A program made the position numbers and the translations under genes. DNA of 64,000 bases, from NCBI RefSeq assembly GCF_030247185.1, contig NC_080571.1, forward strand, positions 211,726,880 to 211,790,879. The letters run 5' to 3'. The DNA is from Malaya genurostris. Lineage: Eukaryota > Arthropoda > Insecta > Diptera > Culicidae. Below the pieces are notes generated by a model. The model saw only the letters and a program-made list of their open reading frames with translations, made no database searches and had not been told where the DNA came from. Below are positions 51,290 to 63,757 of the stretch, one piece after another (positions within the stretch are counted from its first letter, which is position 1; each line of letters opens with the position of its first letter).

Positions 51290-51708
51290 ACCTGTTTTTG
51301 ACAATCGATCTTGAAAAAATACTAATGAAATTGGTAATTTTCCACTTATCACGCTTTAGTTCTGGAACCGGAAGGCGAATTTTGATAAAATGTTCTAAAA
51401 ATTTTTAGGAAACCTTTCATTTGAATCTTAGTTTGTGAAAATCGAATCCGGAAGTCAGATCCAAATGAAATTCGATAGCGGGCTATGAGACCTTTCATTT
51501 GAATCTTAGCTTGTGAAAATCGGTTCAGCCATCTCCGAGAAAAGTGAGTGCATATTTTTGTTACATACATACACACATATACACACAGAGACATTTGCTC
51601 AGTTCGTCGAGCTGAGTCGAATGGTTCATGACATTCGGTCCTCTGGGACGCGGTTAAAAAGTCGGTTTTCGCAGGGATTGCATAGCCTTTCTATATGATA
51701 AAGGCTAA
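51290..51708 (+). mobile_element. Family A copy 7 (right half)
   Basis: Contains two internal CCTTTCATTTGAATCTTAG units, the CA-rich tract, a TTCGTCGAGCTGAGTCGAAT block and the right end CTTTCTATATGATAAAGGC. Confidence 0.75.
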
Positions 51709-51724
51709 ATATGCTCTCCTTCAT

Positions 51725-51965
51725 AGTGTCATTTTTTGATAAACACTCTTGAAATAGGCATTTCAACATTAATAACTCTGTATCTCTGGAATCGGAATTC
51801 GGATGGGGATTTTAAGAACATTCATTTCAATTTAAGCTTATGGAAGTCGGTTCATACATCTGAAAGCAAAGTGAGTGACATTGTTTTCATTTTTTAACCT
51901 ACTGTGTATCGATTTTAAATGCGTTTTCCATAGTGATTGTAATGCCTTTGTTTATTGGTTCTGAC
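51725..51965 (+). mobile_element. Family A fragment, copy 8
   Basis: A more diverged internal unit (AATCGGAATTCGGATGGGG) and a TAGTGATTGTAATGCCTTTG end. Confidence 0.5.
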
Positions 51966-53745
51966 AAAAAAGCATTCAACGAAACGATTCAATATGATAT
52001 ATCTTCTCACTCTACAATTCATGAACAACTCCTTACTCTGGTTCGGGATATTTGAATCATAACACCCACGCATTAACTAAAATTTTAATCCTTGCAGCAA
52101 ACATAAAGTGTTCAACATCACAGCAAAGCTAAAGTTTCGGATTGAATGGTGCTTTTCTACTGCGGGGTCGTGGCATTCGAATTTCAAGCATCATTAGTCT
52201 TGTTTTAAAGTTGACTTCTGGCATCGTGAAATATTTAAGATTTTCAGATTTCGCGTAGTGAGCAAGCTGTTTCAAAAGCTTTCCACCTTTCCATCGGATG
52301 CTGATACTTTTTTGCCTATTCAACCCAAGCTCTGATGAGAAAAAAAACCCGTCCTCCAAAATCGAAAATCATATAATTAAGACCTCCACGCGTAGGTAGC
52401 ACTACGTGGCCCTGGTGTGTGTATTTTTCGTTTTCAATTATAATTTGTAATTATAACCTTTTTAGCGCATATATTTATAAAATAATGCCACATGATCCAT
52501 GCGCTCAACTCAACTCTTATCAACACTATAGGCTTGTCGTAAAGTAGATACCACTTTGATATTGGCGCGGCAAAAAGGCGGCTTCTGCTACCGAACACTA
52601 ATTGATTCCATCATCCAACGAGAGAAAATAACTACCTTCGACCGGTCAGCCAATGATTGAATTTTCACGATTTATCCCCAACATAGCGATGCCATGTTGG
52701 GTGGGTGGTAGGTAAGGCCACAGTTCGCCGCTGGCAAAACGCGGCTGTTGAGATCAATGGTAATACTGTGAGATGATTGACAAAAGTGCGATGCTGATCT
52801 GACCTGGCACCGCTGAGAAATTGGTGGTTCGGGGCATGTCAGTGTTGCTGCAGTCACTCGTGGGTGCGACGTGTAAGTGTGGAAAAATGATTCCAAATGA
52901 CGTACATTAAGACTCATCACAGCTCGATGGTAAATATAGCATCAATTCAGGCAAGGTGATGGTCGATGATTTTCGTTTTCTTCGAGTTCCTTGAAGATGA
53001 ACTTAACAGATTACCGAAGGTGAGGGCGGCGTTTATTTTTTTTCTGATTCAGACTCATACAGATTCATGGGGAAATGACACAACCGGAATCCACTGCAAC
53101 AACCAATGCCATAAAATTTATAACCTTTGTCTTTGTGTTTTTGTCGGTTTTCGAAATGGAATGATTCGAATCATTGCACTCTTACCAAAACGCCATCGTT
53201 GATGTGTTATTTTGGTATGCTCGTACTTAAGTTCAATCGAAAAATGTGCAATTACTGTTTTGCTTTTGCCACCAAATATCCGATTGTTACTCTTACAGCC
53301 GTCCTTCGACCGTTTGAACCATTTGCATAATGAAGGGGTTGAAGCCCGCAACAACCTCGTCACTAATATGCCGCAAAATGTTGCACCCCTTTGAATTCAT
53401 GCTGTGGTGAAATGTTGCACGCAAGGAGGGGAAATTATTTCTCCTTGCATTTTGAAACGAAACCCTGGGGAAAAAGACTATCCGTGCTGTTTAAGGGGAA
53501 CATGTTGCATGAACACACAAGCGGAAATTTTTCAAAGGAGAAATTGATCTGCGCTACATATGATATTCAAACTTTGATGACTAGTCTAGGTCGATTCTAC
53601 TAAGGAACTGTTTCAGCGTTCAACCAAAAATAGATGGAGTATATTTAAATCGTTTTTCAATTCAATTCTTCAACACATTTTCGTTCTCAAAGACCACAGA
53701 GCTTTGAGATTTATATGGAAAAGCTTCAAATTTCTAAGATTATAA
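51966..53745. other. Low-repeat stretch without a recognised gene
   Basis: About 1.8 kb with no family A, B or C sequence. Only frames below 85 codons are present (for example 52672-52920 minus), without splice or homology support. It could hold regulatory or untranslated sequence. Confidence 0.4.
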
Positions 53746-53757
53746 AAATTCAGACAA

Positions 53758-54334
53758 TTAGATGCACATCTCCTTCGAATTGGACTTTCCGAGACTAATC
53801 ATTGTGCTTGCGGCGAAGGTTACCGCGATATTGACCATGTTGTTTGGACATGCGTGGAGTTTCGTGATGTCAGATCTCAACTAATAAATTCCTTGCGTAC
53901 CCAAGGTAGACTATCCAATGTCCCAGTTCGCGACATTCTTGCTTGTCGTGACCTTCCATACATGAAACTTCTTTATCATTTCATTAAATCCATTGGAGTT
54001 CCAATTTAAATTTTATTTTATGTTAAACTGTTTTCTCTTCCATGAGTTCAACCAATAGCCAACTATAGGATATTGAATATAAGTGGTGAACTGATACAAA
54101 CAATCCTGAAATAGTTATAAGATCATGTACAAAATAAATGTATTTTATTTAATGTAATTAAAATAGCAACTCGCTTGATAAAAACAGTGTTTAGATTAAC
54201 TAATGAGTACCAACATACTAATATGATATTCGAAATGTATTAGGTTTAAACTACTATGTATTGTGGATGCCACGGCGAAGAAAAACTTATGTATATTGCC
54301 TATGAAATAAACGTATTTATGAAAAAAAAAAAAA
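53758..54334 (+). mobile_element. 5'-truncated LINE tail with poly(A) and 12-bp duplication
   Basis: Coding 53758-54009 ends a reverse transcriptase-type protein. It has CACGEGYRDIDHVVWTC and then RDILACRDLPYMKLLYHF before the stop, the Cys-rich C terminus of I/R1-type LINEs. A 0.3-kb 3' UTR and a run of A (54322-54337) follow. AAATTCAGACAA flanks it (53746-53757 and 54335-54346). Truncation at the 5' end during integration is typical. Confidence 0.85.
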
Positions 54335-54346
54335 AAATTCAGACAA

Positions 54347-54999
54347 ACTCAAAAGTTTATCTGGCTGTGAATCTATTCATTCGCGATATATATGTTATAG
54401 TTAGAATCTGAAGGTTCGATAGTTAGTTTTCATCGAGTAGTTGAATTTGAGTAAAACCGTGACTCAGTTCAGAATTGGACATATGGATTTAGTTGCACTG
54501 GAAATAAACGCATAACAAGTTGTATAATCAGGGCTTTTTTGTGGTGGCACACGATGCCTCTTAAATAATTTGGAAAATATCACCGTGAAATAAGTTTGGT
54601 CATCAAATAACCAAACTTGGCTCTAGGAAAATTTTCTGGCTGCTTAGGCTCTAGTTTTTTTTCAAGGCTTCCTTAATCAATAACAGTCTTTTTGAATACT
54701 AATAAGTCAGCTTTCCAAAGGCTAATGATAGAGTAATATTCTGAGCTAATTTTTCAAGAATAATAAATTATTTTGCATTTTTAAGTCTGGCTATCCAAAG
54801 AATTATTGTTCGAGCTAATCAGTCTTTCTTAAGACCCACTCATCAGAAACAACATCAAAAGCAATTTTTATTCGAACTAGGAGTCTATTTCAAGCCTTAT
54901 TTAGGTTAGTGAATTTATATTCTTCAAACATGACTTACCTTACCTAACAGTTGTAGTCCTGGGGTGTCCTTTGCTGTAACAAGAATATGTATCCACATA
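54347..54999. other. No gene recognised
   Basis: AT-rich spacer. Confidence 0.4.
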
Positions 55000-56420
55000 A
55001 CTCATGGTTGCTCATAACATGGTTGCTCGTCGCCAGCCACTCAAGGCACGGATGCTTCGGAGATCACCCTCCACTTGATCGATCCATTTTGCTCGCTGCG
55101 CTCTTCTTCTTCTTGTCCCAGTCGAATTAGATTCAACAACCATTTTCACTGGGCTGTCTTCCGACATACTACTATGCGCGGTAATTAATCTCCTCCTTTC
55201 AAATCTTAGACATCATCCAGTGCAGCGCTCTAGTCAGTGCCTCTCCTCCACGTTTGAGCAGCTCGCTTGGCAATTAGTTATTGCCCGCGGCTTTGTTGTT
55301 CCTCATCTTTCCGATCTCTTCTTTTATCTCCTACAGGTCAGGTGCTAGGAATCTGTCGTCGGCAGAGCGTCGCCCGTCGATGCGAACGTGGTCGATCCGT
55401 ATGTTGATATCTTTGTATATATCTTTGCGGGGGGAGAAGGTGTTTTGAACTACCATTCCTCAGGGCCGCATCGTTGGCTGTTGTCTTTTGTTGCCGCGTG
55501 CAGGCTCTCCAGCCCGATCACAGGCCTGTGCATTGCCTTCCGGCCTACCTGAACATGTCGCCGATGACGAGTTTTACATACCGCCGTGGACAGCAGTCGT
55601 AGATTAGTTTAGTTTAGTTCCAGTTGAGCGTAAAATGCTTCCTTCTCGTCATCGGTCTCGTCTCATGTGGGCAGTACACGTTGATGATGCTGTAATTGAA
55701 GAAACGGCCCTTGATCTTCAATATCCAATCACTGATTTGCCACTCAATCACGCGCTGGCGCAACTTGCCCAACACTACAAATTCCGTTCCTAGAAAGCTG
55801 GTTGTGCCTCAGCTTTGGTAGAATCAAAGACATCATATTAACAAGATATGCAGCTCTTACATTCCCCGAAAAAATCATTGGCATCATCCTTTTTTGCGAG
55901 TATGTCGCCTTCGGGCGAGTCTGTATCGAATCTCGCACATAGAAGTAAGGGAGAGAAATGTCAAATTCGTGCGCGCCAAAATAGCTGCACTGCGCATCCA
56001 TACAATTGATATGATAGGTTCAATGTGATACCGCGCGATGGCGTTGCTGAACTGAAGATTGATTTCGCTCCAAGCTGACAGGGTCTGGTAGAATGTAGCC
56101 ACTCGATGCCCACTCCACATTTTCTGTCCTATCAAAGTTCCTGCAATGCTACGACATCGAAGCCGCGGATTTGAAGCCCATCGTGCTGCATTCGGTCGTA
56201 TCCTAGGAAGCCAATCGCTTGGCAGTTCCATGTGCCAAGCTTCCAATCGTGGTCCTTTGTTCGCCGTCTAGGTCTTTGCCGATTATTCCGAGTCGTATTC
56301 ATATCCTGATTGTACGTAATAACATGTCTGTACCCAGTCGGAAAGACAGCAAGCCTGCAGTTAAAAATAAAATGATACGGAAGAACTCCCTTTCCGTTAT
56401 ATCGAATCTTTTTTAACAAC
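55000..56420 (-). pseudogene. RTE/BovB-type LINE remnant
   Basis: On the minus strand 56310-56132 reads WKLGTWNCQAIGFLGYDRM and IRGFDVVALQEL, the start of an RTE endonuclease. The next frame continues with TGQKMWSGHRVATFYQ. Further on, about 55330-55200 reads KMRNNKAAGNN and LLKRGGEALTRALHWMM, the start of the RTE reverse transcriptase. Many stops and shifts lie between. The palm and active site are not found. JAM1-type RTE elements are common in mosquitoes. Confidence 0.75.
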
Positions 56421-56426
56421 ATTGAC

Positions 56427-57681
56427 GATCTTACAGAACCTAATTGTAAAAATAAAAGAATACGGACGGACTCCCCTCCCGTTAATCCGAAATTTTCTAT
56501 ATTCTTCCTGAATCCGATTGTAGCGACATAGAAGCAAATTTTTAAAAATCCCCAAAGCGGACGATTGTTGTTCTGGGAAGAAACAACAGTCTTTGCCTCC
56601 AGTGAAGGCTGTGGTTTCCGACTTCAAAGCATTCCGTACTGATCTTTCTACTTTTCTTCCGGAAAAGAAAATCTTGATTGATGGATTGGGAGATCGCGAA
56701 CGTCTTCTTTGGTGTTTGTCTGAAAAACTTCAATTTCAATTTTATTCATACGGACCGGAATGACAAAGTTTAAAAGGTCCTTAAACAAATAAAAAAAAAA
56801 TTTTTTTATTCATATGAAATAAAATCCAATAGACCTTTCAAGGCTGTCTTGAAAGGATTATCAAATTACCAAAGTAGTGATGAACTCAAACTGAACTAAA
56901 GGATTTGCTTCGTTTTACCCCTACCTAAGTAATACTTGTGGAAAATTTTTCTCGATTCTTGAAAGAAATCAAAAAGATCGTCTGCGCATAATTTAGTCTA
57001 ACCTGCAGATTAAAACAGTTCTCAGATCGGTTAGGTCGTCCATGAGAAGTCCACTCCACTGTTGCAGGCAAGGATGGCTTTTATCGTATCAAAGAACGCT
57101 CACTGGCAACTCTTTATACGATTGAATCAGTGCCATCAAAGAGAGACGGATATCATCGCAACAACAAAAACACGGCATGGCTCATTTAACATAGAATAGA
57201 CACCAGTGCGAGAGCGAATTTCTCTCGATGACATTTGTGAGAATCAAAGGTTAGCACGCTGCTGTGGGGATTCTCTCTAAAACAACAAACGGTCGCTTAT
57301 TATCGTTTCGCGATCCGATTCAATACAGGCAGTTGATAATTGCGATAGAATCATTTTACTATTGCCGCTTATTCGAACTATGTGCATATAATCTTCGTAT
57401 AAGTTGTGTCTATGAAAAAAAATATATGTGAATGCTCCACACAAGGGTTTTGAAATTTTGCAACCTAGTATGAGATTCATCAAGTCGAATCATCGATTCG
57501 TTTTTCTGCGATAATTGTTAACTTGCGATTCTCTCTTGGGAAATTCCACACAGCAACGATCATTATCAGACTGTAATTTTTTTTAAGGGCCGTGAAATAC
57601 TCAGAGTATGAAGTGGAGCGAAGAAATGTAGAAAAATTCTCTCGCGGTTCATGCATTGAGAGACTCGAGTTCTTGTAGCAT
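56427..57681. other. No gene recognised
   Basis: Includes a near-duplicate of a 60-bp stretch (56365-56415 and 56450-56505, sharing ACGGA.GACTCCC.TCCCGTTA) but no gene. Confidence 0.4.
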
Positions 57682-58160
57682 CCCACTTAGAAAAAAACGT
57701 TCAACGGTGGTCCTTCATTGGTCCAATACGTTGGATCATTGGTCCAATGAAAGTCCAATCGATCGTTCAACGGCAACCTTCGTTTGCCGATTTTGAAACA
57801 GACCGTTGAACCGAATGCCATTTTTTTCGTGCAACAAACGCGGCAGTCCGAGGTCCATTGTTGAGCCATTTTTAACATGAGGAGTTGGAGCCCCGTTGGA
57901 CTAGTTTTATTGAAGAATTTCTGAAGTTTTTTCCACTTATTTGTTTAAACTAACACTACATACCTGCACAATACTTCTATTTCTCGTAGGATAACAACAA
58001 ATTTTCTTTCTATGTAAAGGTAACACTTAGTTTTCACACTATTTTTGTAAGAGAAAAAACAACAACAAACCGATCCAGCAAATTTAACGAATGTTTCGTG
58101 CAATATGTCGTTCAACAAGCGCTCAAAAATCAACAAAATTGAACGGCCTGCTGAGAGGGA
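57682..58160 (-). mobile_element. Dispersed repeat family B, copy 2, complete
   Basis: 479 bp. The ends CCCACTTAGAAAAAACGTTC and the reverse complement of CCCTCTCAGCAGGCCGTTCA form imperfect terminal inverted repeats. No coding capacity. It is inverted relative to copy 3 at 60555-61176. Probably a non-autonomous DNA transposon. Confidence 0.8.
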
Positions 58161-58229
58161 TCTTCTACCGGATTGAAAATGTTGTATACAATATAGATAG
58201 CAATATAGCAGCTTCTGTCAAATTTTCGG

Positions 58230-59060
58230 CAATCGCCAACACTGGTTACAGGTACTTCCGAAACCGGAATCCGGGAATCAGTATAAACAATAATAATATG
58301 ATAAAAGATTTTATACGATCGTGTTTGAAACGACGGTGTAAATTTTTCTAGAAACCGAAAAAATCAATTTTATTGTAATACCATAATATCATTTGAACCT
58401 CATATTGGGAACACCGGCCCTGCCATCTCTAAAAAAAGTGAGTGAGATCCATTATACGACTACCATCTCCCGTCGTTATTCGAAACCCAGAAACCAGAAT
58501 AGCCGGAGTCGGTTTGTTTGCTGTCTACTGATAATGACTACCGATTGGTGTAGTTTTGAGGCTAGTCAGGAAAGTTTTTCGCCGGCTTAAGTGACGGTAA
58601 GAATACCGTTTTTAATAAACTTTACCATATAATTCCGGAAGTCGGATGCGGATGAAACTCAGGAATTCCATATGGGACCACAATAGCTTTCATCTGCACC
58701 TAAGATTATTAATATCGGTAACGCCATCTCTGATAACAATGAGGAAGAAATTTGAAATAGAAATTTGTTTCACTAATTACCCTGCAATTTTTGATCCGGA
58801 AGTCGAATCCAAAAAAAATTCAGGAACTTTGAGTGATATCTTTCATTTGAATCTAAGTTTGTGAGATTCAGTTCAGCCATCTCTGAGAAGAGTTAGTGCA
58901 CTTATTTTGCGCATATCACCCTGTAATTCTGAAACTAGCAGTCGAATTCGAATAAAAATTGAACTTTGTATGGGTCTGCAAGACCTTTCATTTGATCCTA
59001 AGCTCATGAAAGTCGGTTCAGTCATCTCCTAGAAAAGTGAGTGCAAAAAAAATGTTACAC
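58230..59060 (+). mobile_element. Family A copy 9, internal units
   Basis: Four degenerate units with AACCGGAATCCGGGAATC, CATATGGGACCACAA and CCTTTCATTTGA segments. It lacks both termini. Confidence 0.7.
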
Positions 59061-59074
59061 ACGTTGAGGTAGTT

Positions 59075-59200
59075 TTTACGCGATTTTTTATGAGGGTTTT
59101 TTTTACGCGGACTTCCGAAGTAACGCGTTTTTAACGCAGATTTCCGAAGTTACGCGGTTCTTTTATGAGAGTTTCCGAAGTTATCCGGTTTTCTTGTTTT
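59075..59200 (+). repeat. Minisatellite of ACGCGGA-TTTCCGAAGTTACGCGG units
   Basis: Four imperfect units of about 27-32 bp share TTTCCGAAGT and ACGCG. Confidence 0.75.
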
Positions 59201-59214
59201 GCTCAGAAATGCTT

Positions 59215-59620
59215 GAAAATGTTGCTCGATTCAAGTTTAGAAATACTTGAAAATGTTGCTAGATTCAAGTTTAGAATACAGATCAAGAATTAATTGCATG
59301 AATTTAGCTCTTGAGTTCTGGAACTGAACTCAGGAATCTAGCTTCCATATTTAATTCTAAAACTGAATTCTGATCTTGAATTCCGAACCAGAATTAAGAA
59401 ACTGAATTTCGTTCCAATATCTAGTTCCAGAATCCTAGTTCAGAATTATATTTCAGCAGATGGGTTCTGAATTTTGAAACTGAAACTGAATTTAGGAATC
59501 AAATTTTGAAACTGAATTCATGAGGTAAATTCTGAAACTGAATTCAAGAAGGTCAAGAAATCAGTTTCAAAATTCAGGTTCGAGGTATTGTTTCTAAATT
59601 CAGATCTAAAATTCAAATCG
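59215..59620. repeat. Degenerate AACTGAATTC-type simple repeat
   Basis: Imperfect 12-20 bp units such as CTGAAACTGAATTCAGGAA. Same type as 26640-26815. Confidence 0.7.
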
Positions 59621-59689
59621 GAGGAGAGTTGGCATCACTGTACTGAAGTACGATGCGATGCCTAAGTGCTGCTCTCAAAAAAGTACGGG

Positions 59690-60515
59690 TGTGTAATGTC
59701 AGAGACATAACTGGCTGGATGTTGTGAATACGAATAAAACTGACACTTAATCTTTATTCTTCTGAATATCAAATAGGTGTGAATTGTGCAAGCTTTCCCA
59801 TTGTTCACTTCTAGAATTTGAAACGATACACCTAAACTAAAATACAGATTGGTTACATTGAACATTTTGACATACAATTAAATATTACGAAATAACCAGT
59901 ATAGTTCTTTATGGTAAAATAATGGCAGTAAAAAAAACTTTTATGAAGGCGTTCGTGATTGAGAGTAATGAGTTGAGTTCGAATCTATTCTGAGTCGGTG
60001 CCATGCATTTTATATAGTAAATCAGCAGAAAATTCTACTACAACTGGTTCAAAAATGGGCCGTATACAGTACAATGAAGGAAAATTTCCCATAATTCCTT
60101 GGGTATATAACTATGAAAACTATCAAAGGGCAGTACCGGAATAATTTTTGGAATTCAGGAGAGCCAAATTATGTTATCCTTTAAGATATTAAACACTGTT
60201 TCGATATAAACGATATTAAACATTGTTGCGAATTTCGCACTGCAAAAATTGGACAAAGGTAATCAAATTATCTCAGATTTGAACTACACTGTTTTTTATT
60301 ACCGATTTGCAACGAAGCAATCTTTATAGTTCTTTAGTTAAAATTTGGAGCCATAAGAAGGGTTGATTTTGCATAATGTTCTCCATTGTTGTGAATTTTT
60401 CGTTGCATTTTGCTCCAATGCAAACGACCAGCAGCAGAATGATGCAATCGATCTTCTTTGAAGGGAAACTGGCTCTGCGATCTGTGATATGTGCCTGACT
60501 ACCTCAAAACCATCG
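59690..60515 (+). repeat. Diverged family C copy spanning C1 and C2 motifs
   Basis: It starts with GGTGTGTAATGTCAGAGACA, keeps the C1 core at 60226-60395 (GTTCTTTAGTTAAAA, CATAATGTTCTCCATTGTTG), and ends with the C2 block GATATGTGCCTGACTACCTC at 60486. It shows that C1 and C2 belong to one element of at least 0.8 kb. Confidence 0.6.
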
Positions 60516-60554
60516 TAGGGTAGGAGAAGCAGGATACTGGTGATATCGTTCCTT

Positions 60555-61176
60555 CCCCTCTTAGCAGGCGGTTCTATTTTGTTGGTTAAGCGCTTATTGA
60601 ACGACATACTGCACGAAATATTCGTTCAGTTTGTTTTTTTTTGTTTCAATTATAGAGGTTTTAACATTAATGTCATTCACCTCTTCGGGCCAGAAAAACT
60701 TTCTGACCCTATGTGCGGGGTTGGGAATCGAACCCAGGCGGGCTGCGTGAAAGGCATCGACTTACCCATCACGCTATACCCGTCCCCAAGTTCAGTTTGT
60801 TGGAACGGTTTGTTGTTGTTTTTTTCTCTTACAAAAATAGTGTGAAATCTAGGTGTTACCTTCATATAGAAAGAAGATTTGTTGTTATTCTAAGTGAAGT
60901 AGAAGAATTGTACAGGTATGTAGTGTTAGTTTAAAAAAATAAGTGGAAAATACTTCGGAAATTGTCCAGTGAAACTAGTCCAACTCCTCATATTAAAAAT
61001 GGATCAACAATGGACCTCTGTCTGCCGGGTTTGTTGAACGAAAAAAATGGCATTCGGTTCAACGGTCTGTTTCAAAATCGGCAAACGAAGGTCCCGTGTT
61101 GGCCTCCCGTTGAACGATTGATAGGACTTTCATTGGACCAATGAAGGACCACCGTTGAACGTTTTTTCTAAGTGGG
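60555..61176 (+). mobile_element. Dispersed repeat family B, copy 3, with SINE inside
   Basis: Starts CCCCTCTTAGCAGGCGGTTC and ends TTTTTTCTAAGTGGG. Without the SINE and its target duplication it is about 456 bp, matching copy 2. Confidence 0.8.
60636..60789 (-). mobile_element. tRNA-derived SINE
   Basis: On the minus strand it begins GGGGACGGGTATAGCGTGAT (A-box region) and has GGGTTCGATTCCC (B box). The tRNA-like part is about 60712-60787. The tail includes GAAGAGGTGAATGACATTAA and AACCTCTATAATTGAAAC, then A-rich sequence. GTTCAGTTTGTT flanks it (60624-60635 and 60790-60801). The tail type resembles mosquito SINEs of the Feilai kind. RNA polymerase III would transcribe it and a LINE would mobilise it. 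Confidence 0.88.
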
Positions 61177-61356
61177 TAGAGATATTTCTCTTTTTTTTAT
61201 TTACAATGTCTCATTGTATTTCTCCCCACTAAACATCGGGATAGAATAAAGTCCGTCGATTATTCGGGGAACGATTGGAAAAGTAAAGTTTAAGACGCGC
61301 GCGTGAAGTATGAAGACGTATGGAAATATAGACTGCGAGGAGGATATATTTGATAT

Positions 61357-61625
61357 CTCTCGGTTGATTTTTCAATAGGGCGTATAAGCAAGTGACAGTT
61401 TCTCTTTAATCACTCTCTCTTTCGAGTATTGTGATGTGATTAAAAAGATTTTCTTTGATTTCACTATTCTGTTTGAAAGTCGAAAGTTTCGGGTATCATT
61501 TCATGCAAAGAGTTGAGTGATAAACGTGGAAACCGCTTGGTAATTATTAGAAGAGAAAGTAAACAAAGAGAAACTGTCACTGGCTTATACCCCCCTTTGA
61601 AAAATTAACCGAGATTTTATTGTTT
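61357..61625. mobile_element. MITE with ~70-bp terminal inverted repeats
   Basis: The left arm (61357-61430) and right arm (61545-61625) share TCTCGGTT.ATTTTTCAA, GTATAAGC and AGTGACAGTTTCTCTTT. It shares the last block with the MITE at 38463-38708. No coding capacity. Confidence 0.75.
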
Positions 61626-61974
61626 TGGTAAGGAAATAGATATCGACTTCGTAAGGAGGATTCTCCGGTTTTTAGTAGAAGCATGCATTGAACTCACAAT
61701 CCATCCTTCTCCAGTAGATCTGCATTCAAACGTGGCCGGCGTCGGTATTGATCAACATGCAGGGATCAATCCAGTTTACTCGATGTGAAACTACCTGCAA
61801 GTTGCTTCAGAAAAACATTTTTCAAGTGTAATTGGTTCTGATGAAAAAAGAGTAGCAACACACGGGCTAATGCTAAGTAATCAGATCTAAAATTGAAATC
61901 TTGAATTTTGTTCCAAAATTTTAAACCTTAAATTCATGGAATTCATGTGGACCAGAATCCAAATTTAATGTTTA
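61626..61974. other. No gene recognised
   Basis: Short spacer of mixed composition. Confidence 0.4.
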
Positions 61975-62067
61975 GTAATTAATTGAATATTTTAAATTGG
62001 AAGGCTTTAAAATCGAGTGAAGATGAATTTAATAATTTTTTCAAAGTTCACAAAATTCATATTGCTA

Positions 62068-63156
62068 AAGACTGTCCCAGAAAGTATGGACGCAACCAAA
62101 AACCACTGCCATTTCGCAATGGGTCAGAATCAGTCAATCTATATGGCTGCGTCCTGTCGTTTACACTCTTCTCTAACCACTTGTGCAGTTGTTTATTCGT
62201 TTTCATTAGTTTGTTTCGAAATGCGTGAACTTTCAGCAGAACAACGTCGAAAAATTGTTTACAAATGGTGCACAGAACGCGGACTGTCACTGAGAAAGAT
62301 AGCAAAAATGGAAGAAGTAAGTGAAAAAGCCATGCGAAATGCAATCTGGAAGTTCGGTGAGGATAACACATTTGAGCATAAATCGAAAACGGATCGAAAA
62401 AAGGTCCTGCTAACCCTCAGTTGGATAAACGTATACTTAAGGCGTTCGAAAGCTGTACAACCATGTCAACCTGCTGGAAATTTGAACTGCATAATCATGG
62501 ACGACGAAACCTACGTGATTACAAATCCTTGCCGGGACCACAATATTATACGGTGAGAGAAGGGCAAGTGTTAAACCAGTCCGAGACATCGATTGAAGTC
62601 GAAAAATTTTGTAAGAAAGTTATTGTCTGGCAAACAATTAGTAGCTGCGGTAAGATTTCGAAACCCTTCATCACCAATGCTTCAATGAACAGCGAAATAT
62701 ACATGAAGGAATGTTTACAAAAACGACTTCTACCCATGATTCGAAGCCACAAGGATCCTGTTGTCTTCTGGCCAGATCTTGCTTCTTGCACACTACTCGA
62801 AATCAACGGTAGACTGGTATACTACCAAAAATGTCACTTTCGTCCCAAAAGACATGAAAATAACGAAGGCACGTCTTAGGAAACATTTCTCGGCAGCCGA
62901 AACCATTCAACAGCTCGAAAAAGATTGGAAAAAAGTGTCAAAACTTGTCGTAAAGAAGTCTGTGCGGAATTTAATGAGGAACGTTCGCAAGAAGGTGCGC
63001 CAGCTAGTCTACAATGGCTAAATTGCAAATGTTGAGAATAATATTCTGTTGTTGTAGTCTAATATTATCAGTATATCGAATAAAATTTGAATATCTAACA
63101 CTTGTGAATTATTTACAGCGAAATCAAAGTGCGTCCATACTTTCTGGGACAGTCTT
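62068..63156 (+). mobile_element. Second DD37E-type transposon, nested, inactive
   Basis: 1089 bp with 27-bp identical terminal inverted repeats that start AAGACTGTCCCAGAAAGTAT. The left flank is TA (62066-62067) and the right flank CA (63157-63158). Comparison with the uninterrupted LINE copy shows a single TA target with one later change. It is internally deleted and frameshifted. Confidence 0.9.
62221..63021 (+). pseudogene. Broken DD37E transposase
   Basis: It starts MRELSAEQRRKIVYKWCTER with a helix-turn-helix (to about 62390). A frame change follows, then a deletion of the second DNA-binding helix region. The first catalytic Asp is in IIMDDETYV (read in the original frame) and the second in VVFWPDLAS. 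Sequence after about 62800 shifts again. The segment with the third catalytic residue (RPIEKYW-like) is deleted, and the basic tail KVSKLVVKKSVRNLMRNVRK survives. It cannot be active. Confidence 0.85.
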
Positions 63157-63757
63157 CATTAAGACAGAAACATTTAATAAACCAAATGTCAAATTGAAAA
63201 GCAACCCACATTATGTGGTTAATCGAATTTTACTTTCTCCCAACACTTTAAATTTGTTTAAAGGCGGTTTGCAAAAACTCACAAGGTATCAACTTAAACT
63301 TTTCGAAAATATGAAATGAAACTTTTGCTAAAGAAGTTGAACAAATTAAACAGTTTTCTAAATATTTCTGGAAACTTTCTAAGGTTCTTAAGAAACCGAT
63401 TTCTTCTCTCGAGGAAGGAAATCAAATATTTCTTATTAATGGCAAAACAGCTCAAAAACTTAATCAGCAGTTCGAGAGAGTCCACCATTTTTCTTGGAAC
63501 GTTGTGAGTCTTATTGAAAATGAAGTTCCACTGAAATGTGGTCAAATTTCAACTCAGGTATTGTTACAAATGATATTACAGAGACGAATTTTTGTGAAAT
63601 TAAGTCTATCATTAGGAAACTTACAAACATGAAAGCTCCTGGTAAAGATGGAATTTTCAATCTTCTTAATAAAAATCTTCCCGATGTTGCCTTGAACGGG
63701 TGGTGGACTCTTAGTGTAAATTTTTTGAAAGTGTTTTTCATTAGCTTACTTCCTTAA

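Larger units (their letters stand above)
61975..63757 (+). pseudogene. Jockey-clade LINE remnant, third copy, interrupted
   Basis: 61983-62065 reads ILNWKALKSSEDEFNNFFKV and HKIHIA, the endonuclease start seen at 44428. After the inserted transposon, 63157-63235 continues with NKPNVKLKSNPHYVVNR. Later parts match the linker (63316-63480, out of frame) and the RT start (63550-63680: IKSIIRKLTNMKAPGKDGIF). Large deletions and shifts leave no function. It gives the empty-site reference for the insertion at 62068. Confidence 0.8.

Noticed and set aside
60712..60787. True tRNA gene
   Set aside because: A and B boxes are present, but the acceptor stem does not pair properly, and the unit has a SINE tail and a target-site duplication, so it is a SINE head.
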